NCBI GenBank assembly: GCA_028280485.1
Contig: JANQLS010000069.1
Span: 1-64,000, forward strand
Direction: 5' to 3'
DNA length: 64,000 nt
Source of the DNA: Planctomycetota bacterium
GTDB taxonomy: Bacteria; Planctomycetota; UBA8108; JACQVS01
Shown here: positions 46,157 to 54,201 of the stretch, one piece after another
Layout: each line of letters opens with the position of its first letter
How positions within the stretch are numbered: the stretch's first letter is position 1
Position numbers and translations under genes: made by a program
The notes under the pieces: model-generated
The model's database searches: none
What the model saw: only the letters and a program-made list of their open reading frames with translations
Told to the model about the DNA's origin: nothing

Positions 46157-46642
46157 TTAATCTTCATCTTCCCCATAATCTACAATCCAACAGTGAAAAG
46201 CCCTGATGGCAGAGACCGCATGTCTTCCCCAGTGGTATTCATGTTGGCTTTTTAAATCAAATAATGCATTGGTCGTATAACCTGCTCGATGTTCCATTAA
46301 AGCTTCCTTCGTGTCTCTATAAATATCAGCGATGTCATCACAAAGATCATACCTCACGCATTCAGTATCTTCTTTATTGTGAGGATCAAAGGTGTCGTAA
46401 TAATACTGAAAGGGGAGGGATTCACATCTCTTATAAACAGCATTCCAAGATTCATCTGTACATTCGAATTCAGGAGAATCGGTGGTATCGCCGTCAGGGT
46501 AATCTAATTGACAGGCTTCAATCTGAAGTTTAAGAAGAATTAGGAGAAGTGCTTTGAGTTCTGAATGGGTTTCTTGGTTCGGATTTTCACACCAATCGAT
46601 GAATTCTTGGATGATTTTAAATATTGATTGTTCAGACTGCAT
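46157..46642 (-). CDS. DUF5063 family protein
   Basis: A 161-residue acidic, soluble protein with no export signal. The pattern DDIADIYRD at 102-110 and HEYHWGRHAVSAIRAFH at 134-150 is the signature of DUF5063; the N-terminal helical part LLILLKLQIEACQLD also fits. Family function unknown. It is 15 bp downstream of a small single-pass membrane protein gene on the same strand, so they likely share a transcript. Confidence 0.78.
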   Translation of the reverse strand: MQSEQSIFKIIQEFIDWCENPNQETHSELKALLLILLKLQIEACQLDYPDGDTTDSPEFECTDESWNAVYKRCESLPFQYYYDTFDPHNKEDTECVRYDLCDDIADIYRDTKEALMEHRAGYTTNALFDLKSQHEYHWGRHAVSAIRAFHCWIVDYGEDED

Positions 46643-46657
46643 ATTTAAATGAGAAGG

Positions 46658-47053
46658 TCAAAATTTAGAACCCAGCACATAGGAAAGTTTACCTTGAGGG
46701 TTCGTTTTTAATTTCACGACTACATCTTCCGAATTCCACTGGTCAAATGTTTCCTCGTCTGAAAACTCCCCTGATTGTAGAAAGATTGTTTTTACTCCTC
46801 CCTCTGTTTTTAGGGTGTAGCATTTTCCTGAATCGAGATCGAGTAAGAGTGAAGTCGTTTTTTCATCTTTTTCGTGTTCGACGATTTTTACTGATAGTTC
46901 AATGCTTTCACTCGTTAGGTTGTAAAATTCAATTTGGGTTGGGTCGAAGGCCCACAAAATCCATGGTGTTAGATTTAACACGATCAATCCGGCCCAGATG
47001 AGAAAGAACAATTTAACGTATTTTTTAATTTGAGGAGTCAATTGAGGGGTCAT
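46658..47053 (-). CDS. Single-pass membrane protein, unknown
   Basis: A 131-residue protein with one membrane helix (about 15-35, FFLIWAGLIVLNLTPWILWAF) and a beta-rich outer part (IEFYNLTSESIELSVKIVEH, YTLKTEGGVKTIFLQSGEF). I do not recognise a family. It precedes the DUF5063 gene by 15 bp. The start ATG follows three in-frame-compatible bases of an AT-rich upstream region. Confidence 0.6.
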   Translation of the reverse strand: MTPQLTPQIKKYVKLFFLIWAGLIVLNLTPWILWAFDPTQIEFYNLTSESIELSVKIVEHEKDEKTTSLLLDLDSGKCYTLKTEGGVKTIFLQSGEFSDEETFDQWNSEDVVVKLKTNPQGKLSYVLGSKF

Positions 47054-47395
47054 TAAATTAAATCACCATAAAAATATAAGTTCAGCCCCGATTCAAATCA
47101 CTTTCAATACTTTACTCATTTTTCTACAATACAAGGTTCTTACATTAGTACGCTGCTCATGGTTTTGATGCTTCAATCCTAAGAAGAGAAACATTCAATA
47201 CCAAAAACAATTCCAATGTTTTCAGGGCTTTCCTTTTCAAGCGCGAAGCGTTAGCGAGTGCCTGGATTGATTTTAAATCATTGAGATCAGCCGAAACGGA
47301 ATGAATCCGAGAACTTTGTTAACCCTACGCCTGAAGTATATTGACGTTTCTGGATCGGTGCACTACCTATCCCTCGCTGACGCTTCGGGCTTGAA
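47054..47395. repeat. Intergenic region with R4 and R3 copies
   Basis: This 342-bp stretch has no gene. It carries an R4 copy (AAGCGCGAAGCGTTAGCGAG at about 47238-47266) and an R3 copy (47370-47398) whose right end TTGAAATGAT runs into the start codon of the next gene. Confidence 0.7.
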
Positions 47396-49651
47396 ATGAT
47401 CGTTATGCAAATTAAAACTTTCGCTGCCTTTATCGTCTTGGCTCTCTCTATTCCGGCATTCTCTCAAGAGTTCGATGGCAACGGTTGCCGAGTGCTCAGT
47501 AAACTTCCCGCTCCTGGAGTCCATCCCCGCGTGTTCTTCACGGCCGATGAGTATCCACTGATTCGTGAACGATTGAATGCACCCCATTTTAAAAAAATCT
47601 TCGGTCGTCTCCACGAACAGATTATTCGTGGGGTGCGCAGTCGATGGGAGGAGTTTTCAAAAATTGAATCTGATAAATTTACCGACGCCCAGATTCTTAA
47701 GTATTTCAAAAATGATGAGGGTCGAAACATTCAATGGGGAGTCACCAGCTTATTGGCTATTCTCAACGAGGATGTTGAACTCAGAGACTACATGATACGT
47801 CTGGTAGTCAACCATGGAAAACTCTTACTGTTTACGAAGGAAAGGTATCAGAGAGGGGAGTTTAAAGGCTCTCATGGAAAAGCGCTCAAGAACAATTTAA
47901 AGATCTGGAGCGGGAACCATTTCGATGTGGGAGTGAGTTGGACCATTGGGGCTGCTGGTTATGCTTTATCTTTCGATGTTCTTCACCCCTTCATGACTGA
48001 AGACCAAAGGGCAGTGGTAACTCGAGCGATTGGCGTAGCCACCAAAGGTCGAAAGAGCTACGGAAATGGAATGGACCGCGGATTCGCCAGCAGTAATCAT
48101 TATGGCTACCATGGAGATTTGGTTGCTCTTCTTTCAGTGATTGAAGACACTCCTCATTTTGACCAAAAAACCTGGGATGGCATGACCACGGTCTTAAAGG
48201 ATTACTGGGAGGTTGGGTTTACTGCGCTTGGAGCTTGCCGTGAGGATGGTTACGGAGCCAATTTAGGTTTGCGGGCCGGGAGCCGTGGTTTATTGGCTCT
48301 GGCACGGAGAGGGTACAACATCTTTAATACTGAAAAGTACCGAAACTTCCTTAAGTACATAACCATGGAATACGATCCATTTCCCGATGGGCATCTCAAT
48401 GGGGGAGCTTCGGGAGGACCTTATCCAGAACTCTATCCTACGAGTACGATTATCGCGCAGTACATGTATCCAAAAAGCAGTATTGCGCAATTCAATTACC
48501 GCCATTTATTAGGAGCTGAATACCATCGTCGAGTTCGTTGGCAGGGTTGGCTCGATTTCACTCTTTACGGTACGGATTGGGAAGGGCCGGAATCTTATCA
48601 GGAGATGGTGGAAGCCTGTGAGCTTCCTCTCGAAATTTTCTATCCCGTCAGAGGGAAGATCGTCGCTCGAAGTGATTGGAGCGATGAAGCGTTGTACGTC
48701 ACTCTCGATGCTCGTCCCGATGCGCATCTCATCGGTCATGATAAAGTGGATCGAGGAAATTTTTCGATGTCCGCTTTAGGAAGAATCTGGGCCTTCAGTG
48801 GTGATTTTCATGCTTGGAATTTAAGTCGAGAAAACTCCTTGGTTCACATCGATGGAAAAGCGCAACCTTGGAAGGCTCCTAGTGTTCGATTTCTATGGCA
48901 TTCGATCGATAAGAAACTCGTTGGGGGAGGTGTGGATCTTAAATATGCTTACGATTGGGAATGGTCTCCGCCGTGGCCGAAGTGGGGCAAAAAATTCAAA
49001 GCTCCCTGGGAGCCCGAGAGGAATGGTCCTCTCGATTTAGGCTGGCCGAAGAAACTCGCCCATCCGGATGTCTGTCCTTCGTCAATTCATGGAAGTGAGA
49101 CCGGTTACAACGGTAGGAACAATTTACACCGAAGGCCCTACAATCCCGTTCAAAAGGCGTTCCGTTCTCTTTATATGATTCGGGGTGAGCAACCCTACGT
49201 TTTAATTTTAGATGATATTCGAAAAGATGATGGGAAGCATCTTTATGAGTGGGTGATGCAAGTCCCGATGGATTTAAAGTTAGATTCCCATGCGGGCGGT
49301 CAAGTGATACTAAAAGAGGAATCAGGTGACCGTAGACTACTAATTCAATTTTTAAATAACCCAAGGGTCAGGGTCAAAATAGAATCTTACGAAGCCCACA
49401 AACACAATAAGACGGGAAAGGTCACGATGGGGAAGCGTTTGGTTGCAGCAGTCAACTCCGTTGAACCTGAGTTTAGGGTGATGCTTCTTCCAATGAAGAA
49501 GGGGCAGGAAGTTCCCCGAGCTTCGTTAAGTTCGAATGGCGATCAACTTGAGGTGCGCTTTAAAGAACGAGTGGATCAATTGAAGTTAATCAAGTCGGCG
49601 ACTAGTGCAACTAAAGTTGTCGTCCCGCTCCGCGGGGCGGCTTCTGACTAA
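47396..49651 (+). CDS. Secreted heparinase II/III-like polysaccharide lyase
   Basis: A 751-residue protein with a signal peptide ending near FSQE. After APGVHPRVFFTADEYPLI (a common start of these lyases) comes an alpha-helical toroid with SSNHYGYHGDLVAL, and a beta-sandwich C-terminal half with SDWSDEALYVTLDARPDAHLIGHDKVDRGNFS, typical of heparinase II/III and related alginate/uronide lyases. His and Tyr in SNHYGYH are candidate catalytic residues. The ATG at 47396 lies inside an R3 repeat; another ATG at 47405 gives the same signal peptide. The last codons (VVPLRGAASD) are in a GC-rich hairpin. It probably cleaves uronic-acid polysaccharides; the substrate is not assignable. Confidence 0.8.
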   Translation: MIVMQIKTFAAFIVLALSIPAFSQEFDGNGCRVLSKLPAPGVHPRVFFTADEYPLIRERLNAPHFKKIFGRLHEQIIRGVRSRWEEFSKIESDKFTDAQILKYFKNDEGRNIQWGVTSLLAILNEDVELRDYMIRLVVNHGKLLLFTKERYQRGEFKGSHGKALKNNLKIWSGNHFDVGVSWTIGAAGYALSFDVLHPFMTEDQRAVVTRAIGVATKGRKSYGNGMDRGFASSNHYGYHGDLVALLSVIEDTPHFDQKTWDGMTTVLKDYWEVGFTALGACREDGYGANLGLRAGSRGLLALARRGYNIFNTEKYRNFLKYITMEYDPFPDGHLNGGASGGPYPELYPTSTIIAQYMYPKSSIAQFNYRHLLGAEYHRRVRWQGWLDFTLYGTDWEGPESYQEMVEACELPLEIFYPVRGKIVARSDWSDEALYVTLDARPDAHLIGHDKVDRGNFSMSALGRIWAFSGDFHAWNLSRENSLVHIDGKAQPWKAPSVRFLWHSIDKKLVGGGVDLKYAYDWEWSPPWPKWGKKFKAPWEPERNGPLDLGWPKKLAHPDVCPSSIHGSETGYNGRNNLHRRPYNPVQKAFRSLYMIRGEQPYVLILDDIRKDDGKHLYEWVMQVPMDLKLDSHAGGQVILKEESGDRRLLIQFLNNPRVRVKIESYEAHKHNKTGKVTMGKRLVAAVNSVEPEFRVMLLPMKKGQEVPRASLSSNGDQLEVRFKERVDQLKLIKSATSATKVVVPLRGAASD

Positions 49652-49779
49652 TGTACATAATATTTGGATCAGAAGCTGCCTTCAACGGGTGACTCGTTTA
49701 CTACTTTTATCATTCAATTGTTTGGATGTCGTTTCTTCTGATGGCTGCACTGCGGAGCAGGGTTATTGATTTTTTTATA

Positions 49780-49806
49780 GACGGCAGACGGCGTCTGCCT
49801 ACTACC
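49780..49806. repeat. R1-type repeat supplying the stop of the esterase gene
   Basis: GACGGCAGACGGCGTCTGCC then TACTACC. The palindrome is a variant of R1 with AGAC/GTCT in place of ACAC/GTGT, changed compensatorily on both arms. On the minus strand it begins GTAGTAGGC, and the TAG at 49804-49802 ends the esterase gene. It also lies between convergent genes and could act as terminator. Confidence 0.78.
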
Positions 49807-51850
49807 ATCTCCACTTCTCTGAAAAGAATCCTGCAGCTTCGACTCGTTGAGACATCGTGGCTGTCTTAGGATGTTTCAACTTGAGGATGGCCCAGTCGGG
49901 TAAGAGGGGGATGTGACGAGAATTGCTCTTGTGGGTGTTCTCCTGGAAGGTGTAACCTGAATTTAGAACAACATAGCGTTCTGGATTTAAGGGATTGGGG
50001 TAGATTAAAACGGGGATGTTTGCCTTTGCAGAATAAGTTTTTCCGTTCGCATGAATCTTTTCCTTGTCCCATTGAATGGGCAGGTCGCTTAAAACTTTTT
50101 GGATAACGCTATTGCTCGAAGGATCGCCCCAAAGGATCAGATGACTGTTCTCAATATCGGAGGCCTTTAGATCTTTATCTAATACGACTCGTGCATCACC
50201 CCGAAAGAATTGTCGCCAGAGTTTAATGGCTTGATTCTGTTCTTTCTTTACCCAAGACCCAACCTCAGCGTTGAGCGGTGCTCCGGATCCCTTGACGATA
50301 ATGAATCGATCCATGAAGACATCATCGATAGGACCCTGAAGGCCGTGTTTTTTTCTCAATCCTGAATTGGAATATTCCTTTACTCCTCGCCACTGATCGG
50401 ATTTCTTTTCAAAACTTACCTTGACCTCTGTTTCTTTTGTAATGATTTCTGGAGTCAGTGGAACTTTCATTCCATCGATAGAAAGAGTAGGAACCCTGTC
50501 GAAAGGAATCCTTTTCTTGGGGTATTGAATTGAGAATCGATCGACGTTTGAGGTTTTAATCTCTAATTGGTGGTCCTTTCTTTGAGCTTCAATTCTCGCC
50601 CGAGACCAATGCTCTTCCAAGCCATCCACTTCGATCCATTTCATTCGATTGTAACGAAGGGTGAATGTCGTAAATCGAAGTTGATCCGGTACGGGATCTC
50701 TTCGTTTGAGAGCAAATTGATCGATGAGCTTATCAATTTCTATTTTTGTTTCTGGGTGAAATTTGTGCCCCGTTTTAGGGCCGATCAAATGGGTGAGATT
50801 TAAGCCTTCTTTTTTCATCGCTTCAGCCATGATTTGAGCGGCTTGAATCTGTTTATCGATTTCACCACTGTACGCCACCGTTGGGAGATTAAAGAGATTG
50901 GCGGCGTAATCCGTCGCATCGTAGAGATGCCATAGCTTTTGCTCGATCGCTGTGGGGGGAACTTTATCTTTAAAGATGTTTTGGTAATGAGCGGTTTCGG
51001 CAAATCCGGCACCGGGCTGGGCTGCTGCGAATAGACCGGCATGGTGAGTGGCAAAATGCCAGGTCGCGCCACCACCCATTGAGAAACCACGAATTAAAAT
51101 ACGATTTTCATTAATCGCATAGAAGGTTTTGAGGTGCTCGAGGGCTTCGAAAAGATCTACCTCTCCGGCGAATTTATTGGCATTACAAAATCGGCCGTAA
51201 GGATGCAGGACGATTGTATCTTTGGGGGTGAATTGCCCTGGCTTTTTCAAACGATCTGAAATGAAACGAAGCTCAGTTAAGGTGTTTCCTCTACCGTGAA
51301 GCCAAAAATCGAGTCTCCATTCTCTTGACGAGATCATCGACCAAGAATCTGGAATGACTAAACCGTAAGGCTGTACAGAATCATCGATTCTAGATCGATA
51401 ACCCCGCACGATTAAGCCGTTCTTGTAAGCCCACGGCATTTTTCCCTGTTTTAAATACTTCGCCCGTTCTAAGCCGGTGGCTAACAATTCTTTGGCTTCC
51501 AGGAATTCGCGCTTCTTAAAGAACTCATCGTGTCTTAAGGCCCAATCGACTGCTTTGTGGAAAATTTCGACATCAGGAAGAATCCTTTTGATGAAAGATC
51601 CATATTTTTCTTGTTGTCTGAGGGAAAGAATCTCTTGGGTTAATTGCTTGAGTCCGCTTTCAAGTTCTTTTCGTTCTGCTTCAGGTACAGGAATGCCCGG
51701 TGGAGGGAGGCGGCGTTTTTCTTGAGCGGGTAGTGAAACTGTGAGGATAAAGAGGAGTAGGAATGCGAAGGGGCGAACAGTCGTCGGCTCAGCCTCTGAG
51801 CCGGTTGTTAGGAGTAAGGTAGATTTGCAGAGAGAAAACATCATATTCAA
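49802..51850 (-). CDS. Secreted alpha/beta hydrolase esterase (prolyl-oligopeptidase/feruloyl-esterase-like)
   Basis: A 682-residue protein. Residues 15-24 (TTGSEAEPTT) are encoded by an R2 palindrome; hydrophobic residues on both sides (about 6-15 and 26-40) then end at LPAQE, an apparent signal peptide split by the repeat. The hydrolase domain has WLHGRGN (about 183-189), GFSMGGG with Ser257, and GHKFHPE supplying a His. A C-terminal half of beta type includes an Asp-rich, NAD-unrelated segment FFRGDARVVLDKDLK seen in large PVC esterases. It converges with the lyase gene. Its likely role is removal of ester groups from glycans. Confidence 0.78.
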   Translation of the reverse strand: MNMMFSLCKSTLLLTTGSEAEPTTVRPFAFLLLFILTVSLPAQEKRRLPPPGIPVPEAERKELESGLKQLTQEILSLRQQEKYGSFIKRILPDVEIFHKAVDWALRHDEFFKKREFLEAKELLATGLERAKYLKQGKMPWAYKNGLIVRGYRSRIDDSVQPYGLVIPDSWSMISSREWRLDFWLHGRGNTLTELRFISDRLKKPGQFTPKDTIVLHPYGRFCNANKFAGEVDLFEALEHLKTFYAINENRILIRGFSMGGGATWHFATHHAGLFAAAQPGAGFAETAHYQNIFKDKVPPTAIEQKLWHLYDATDYAANLFNLPTVAYSGEIDKQIQAAQIMAEAMKKEGLNLTHLIGPKTGHKFHPETKIEIDKLIDQFALKRRDPVPDQLRFTTFTLRYNRMKWIEVDGLEEHWSRARIEAQRKDHQLEIKTSNVDRFSIQYPKKRIPFDRVPTLSIDGMKVPLTPEIITKETEVKVSFEKKSDQWRGVKEYSNSGLRKKHGLQGPIDDVFMDRFIIVKGSGAPLNAEVGSWVKKEQNQAIKLWRQFFRGDARVVLDKDLKASDIENSHLILWGDPSSNSVIQKVLSDLPIQWDKEKIHANGKTYSAKANIPVLIYPNPLNPERYVVLNSGYTFQENTHKSNSRHIPLLPDWAILKLKHPKTATMSQRVEAAGFFSEKWRW
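51779..51806. repeat. R2-type palindrome inside the signal-peptide region of a gene
   Basis: GGCTCA-GCCTCT-GAGCC type core (51786-51803) with GTCGTCGG to its left and GGTTGTT to its right. It is read through in frame as TTGSEAEPTT of the esterase. Confidence 0.72.
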
Positions 51851-51901
51851 AGAGGGATGGTTAAGTTTTTAATTTATTAAGACACAAACAAAATCCAGCT
51901 C

Positions 51902-51925
51902 CGCATCACAGGGTGAACCGACTAC
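51902..51925. repeat. Degraded R2 repeat downstream of the small membrane gene cluster
   Basis: CGCATCACAGGGTGAACCGA then CTACC; compare CAGCTCACGGGGTGAGCCGA then CTAC at 13046. Several arm positions have changed so the hairpin is weak. The CTACC end faces the 3' end of the gene at 51935. Confidence 0.6.
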
Positions 51926-51934
51926 CATTAAATC

Positions 51935-52378
51935 CTACTTATGCCAAGCAGCGCCACAACTAAAACATTGTTGTGCTTGGGAGGTTCTCAATTGATCGCC
52001 GCATTCAGGGCAAGGTGAGGGGATGCGGTTTTTATTTACATATTTATTTCTTTTAGGTTTAGGTGAGTTGACTTCAAAATAGGACTCAATAGCCATTAAG
52101 GCAACTATAGTCACGATTAGGATAATAAAAATGGTGGTCTTATTCTGAAGTTGTTTTATCTTTTCGTATTCTTTTAAATAGATATATAACGCAATTAATA
52201 AAAATAGAAGGCCATTGATCATTCCAACGAGATCTCTTCCGTACTTTGAAAGGAAGGATTGAGCTTCGTCCTCTTTCTTAAATATGGCTTTAATAACTAT
52301 ATTTTTTGTTCTGAAAAAGATGCATAAGGATCCAAAAAACGTCAGGAATCCAATTATAAAAAGACTGAATGAAGTCAT
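51935..52378 (-). CDS. Three-pass membrane protein with C-terminal zinc ribbon
   Basis: A 147-residue protein with three hydrophobic segments (about 4-22, 50-68, 82-98) and a C-terminal CPEC...CFSC zinc ribbon with Cys123, Cys126, Cys138 and Cys141. No family is recognised. It is last in a three-gene minus-strand cluster with two other small genes (28 bp after the next upstream gene). A zinc ribbon on the cytoplasmic side may mediate protein contacts. Confidence 0.68.
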   Translation of the reverse strand: MTSFSLFIIGFLTFFGSLCIFFRTKNIVIKAIFKKEDEAQSFLSKYGRDLVGMINGLLFLLIALYIYLKEYEKIKQLQNKTTIFIILIVTIVALMAIESYFEVNSPKPKRNKYVNKNRIPSPCPECGDQLRTSQAQQCFSCGAAWHK

Positions 52379-52406
52379 GGTTGTTTAGCCTTCCCCATTC
52401 ATTGCC

Positions 52407-52700
52407 CTACCACCCCGGTTTCCCATTCTCCTCAATCGATTTCAATAGCTTCTGAATTTCTTCACTTGTCTTGCGCCGTTTGGGTCTCTTGTACTCTGAG
52501 GGCAATTCTCTAATAAATAAGGGCATATTCGATTTTTTAGGTTCAGTCGATGAGTAGTCGCCGTGTTGCCCAATAAAAAATTTTAGAACTTTCAACTTAA
52601 TCTTCCAAAGAAAGATCAAAGGGTGGTGGGCTTGATTTTCAATCTTCTGCTCAAGCTGATCGATTCTTCTAGAGGTAAATATAGAAGGATTGGCTAACAT
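52407..52700 (-). CDS. Small basic protein, unknown
   Basis: A 97-residue protein, Lys/Arg-rich, with a hydrophobic but short stretch HPLIFLWKIKLKVLKFF (about 27-43) and a helical C-terminus SEEIQKLLKSIEENGKPGW. I do not recognise it. Its start overlaps the end of the upstream membrane gene by 7 bp, which suggests translational coupling and supports it as a real gene. Confidence 0.55.
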   Translation of the reverse strand: MLANPSIFTSRRIDQLEQKIENQAHHPLIFLWKIKLKVLKFFIGQHGDYSSTEPKKSNMPLFIRELPSEYKRPKRRKTSEEIQKLLKSIEENGKPGW

Positions 52701-53014
52701 TCTTCTTCATCGGATTCATTTAGAAGGTACTGAAAAAACATCGGGGTAAAAAGTAGGGCAAAAGAAAAAATGCTCCAAGACATGCTTTGCCCGGGGTCGT
52801 TACTTTTAATTACTGAATCTAAGTTAAAAAGTAAGACGGCAAAAAAGAGGCAAAATGCTCCACTTACCATACCCAGTAAATTTTTTCGTTGTTTGGAATA
52901 ATAGACAGACTTGGAAGAAGTTTTTAAGCGGAGGCTGGAGATGATGAAATAGGTTAATAAGGTGACTCCGATGATGGCAGATCCTATCGAGAGGATTTGA
53001 AGTAGAGTTTCCAT
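52694..53014 (-). CDS. Small three-pass membrane protein, unknown
   Basis: A 106-residue protein with hydrophobic segments at about 5-27, 46-65 and 78-97 and an acidic tail SDEEEC. The second-segment pattern LLGMVSGAFCLFFAVLLF resembles the GMINGLLFLLIALYIYL segment of the zinc-ribbon membrane gene downstream, so the two may be distant paralogues. It is first of the three-gene cluster. Confidence 0.6.
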   Translation of the reverse strand: METLLQILSIGSAIIGVTLLTYFIISSLRLKTSSKSVYYSKQRKNLLGMVSGAFCLFFAVLLFNLDSVIKSNDPGQSMSWSIFSFALLFTPMFFQYLLNESDEEEC

Positions 53015-53040
53015 ACTTTAGCTCCTAATAATGCCCTTGT

Positions 53041-53076
53041 TAATATTCTCAGTAATACTCCCAGTAATACTCCCAG
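53041..53076. repeat. 12-bp tandem repeat, three units
   Basis: Units TAATATTCTCAG, TAATACTCCCAG, TAATACTCCCAG. It lies between the 5' end of the small membrane cluster and the 3' end of the ApbE gene and does not look coding. Confidence 0.8.
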
Positions 53077-53122
53077 GAAAAGGCTTAAGTCTGATTGATC
53101 TTAATCTAAATCTTAACGCATT

Positions 53123-54187
53123 TTAGTTGAGAACTAAATCTTTAAAAAGCGGCGTTGATCTTTCAACGAAGCCCTCATTTTCCCGAGATACAAAGGTTGC
53201 AGCCCATCCCTTTTCAGTAGCAAGTTGATATCCTTCATCAGGCCCAAGAACCATCAACGCTGTTGCTAAGCCATCGGCGATGAGAGCACTTTCATGAACT
53301 ACACTCACAGAGGAGATCGTGTGAGTGACTGGCTTTCCAGTGCGGGGATCGAGGATATGGGAATAAACTACATTCTCACGTCCTGGTTTGGGGAAGTAGT
53401 TTCGATAATCACCCGAGGTTGCAACCGAAAGATTATGAAGCTCAATGATCTTTCTCACTTGATTTACTTGATCACGAATCGGTTCTTCTAATCCGACTCT
53501 CCAGGGTTGTTCTTCGGAATTCAATCCTCTCGTTTTGATTTCACCACCGAATTCGAGGTACCAAGAACTCAAATTCTGCTTCTTAAGAAGTTCGCCTATA
53601 CGGTCGAGAGCGTACCCTTTCCCGATCGAAGAAAGATCGATTTGAATTCCGTTGTCTGTTTTTGAGAGTGTCTTTTTCCTATTAGAGGAACGGCTGAGAT
53701 TGATTTTTTCATGCCCAACGTTTTTGATCGCAGCTTGAATGCTCTCCTTCGTTGGAACATTTTTATGGCGACCCTCGGGGCCAAATCCCCAGACCTTAAT
53801 CAAGGGGAAGAGCGTGATATCTAGGGCGCCCTTTGTTTCTGAATTTAATCGATTGGCTGCTTCTAAAAGGTTTGCTAAATGAGGACCCAGTTCGACAACC
53901 GTCGATTGGGGAGCACGATTAAATTGAGAAAGAGTAGAATCCTCCCGCCAATGGGAGGCTTCAGCTTCAATTTCTTCGATGAGGGTTATGATTTCGTTAG
54001 ATAATTTTTCTTTCTCGTCAGAATTGAAATCTTGATTTATTACTACCCTCCAAGTCGTTCCCATCGCTTCACCCTGAAACTCCGACCGAGATTTCTCGTC
54101 GAGAACGTAAACCACCCAAAACATAAAGAGCAAAAAGAAGAGCCCGGAATAGCTGTAGGTTTCTTTTGACTTGGAAGAGGCATTCAT
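53123..54187 (-). CDS. apbE: ApbE-type FAD:protein FMN transferase
   Basis: About 354 residues from the ATG at 54187; a longer frame to 54268 would overlap the upstream gene and adds a Cys/His-rich tail that looks untranslated. An N-terminal membrane segment (about 15-30) anchors it outside the cytoplasm. ApbE motifs: GEAMGTTWRV, DITLFPLIKVWGFG, DLSSIGKGYALDRI (FAD/Mg site), YLEFGGEIKTRG and HILDPRTGKPV, ending DGLATALMVLG. It attaches FMN to Thr/Ser of target proteins. The obvious target, with two SGAT motifs, is encoded 14 bp upstream. Confidence 0.93.
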   Translation of the reverse strand: MNASSKSKETYSYSGLFFLLFMFWVVYVLDEKSRSEFQGEAMGTTWRVVINQDFNSDEKEKLSNEIITLIEEIEAEASHWREDSTLSQFNRAPQSTVVELGPHLANLLEAANRLNSETKGALDITLFPLIKVWGFGPEGRHKNVPTKESIQAAIKNVGHEKINLSRSSNRKKTLSKTDNGIQIDLSSIGKGYALDRIGELLKKQNLSSWYLEFGGEIKTRGLNSEEQPWRVGLEEPIRDQVNQVRKIIELHNLSVATSGDYRNYFPKPGRENVVYSHILDPRTGKPVTHTISSVSVVHESALIADGLATALMVLGPDEGYQLATEKGWAATFVSRENEGFVERSTPLFKDLVLN

Positions 54188-54201
54188 CGGAATACTAAAA
54201 T

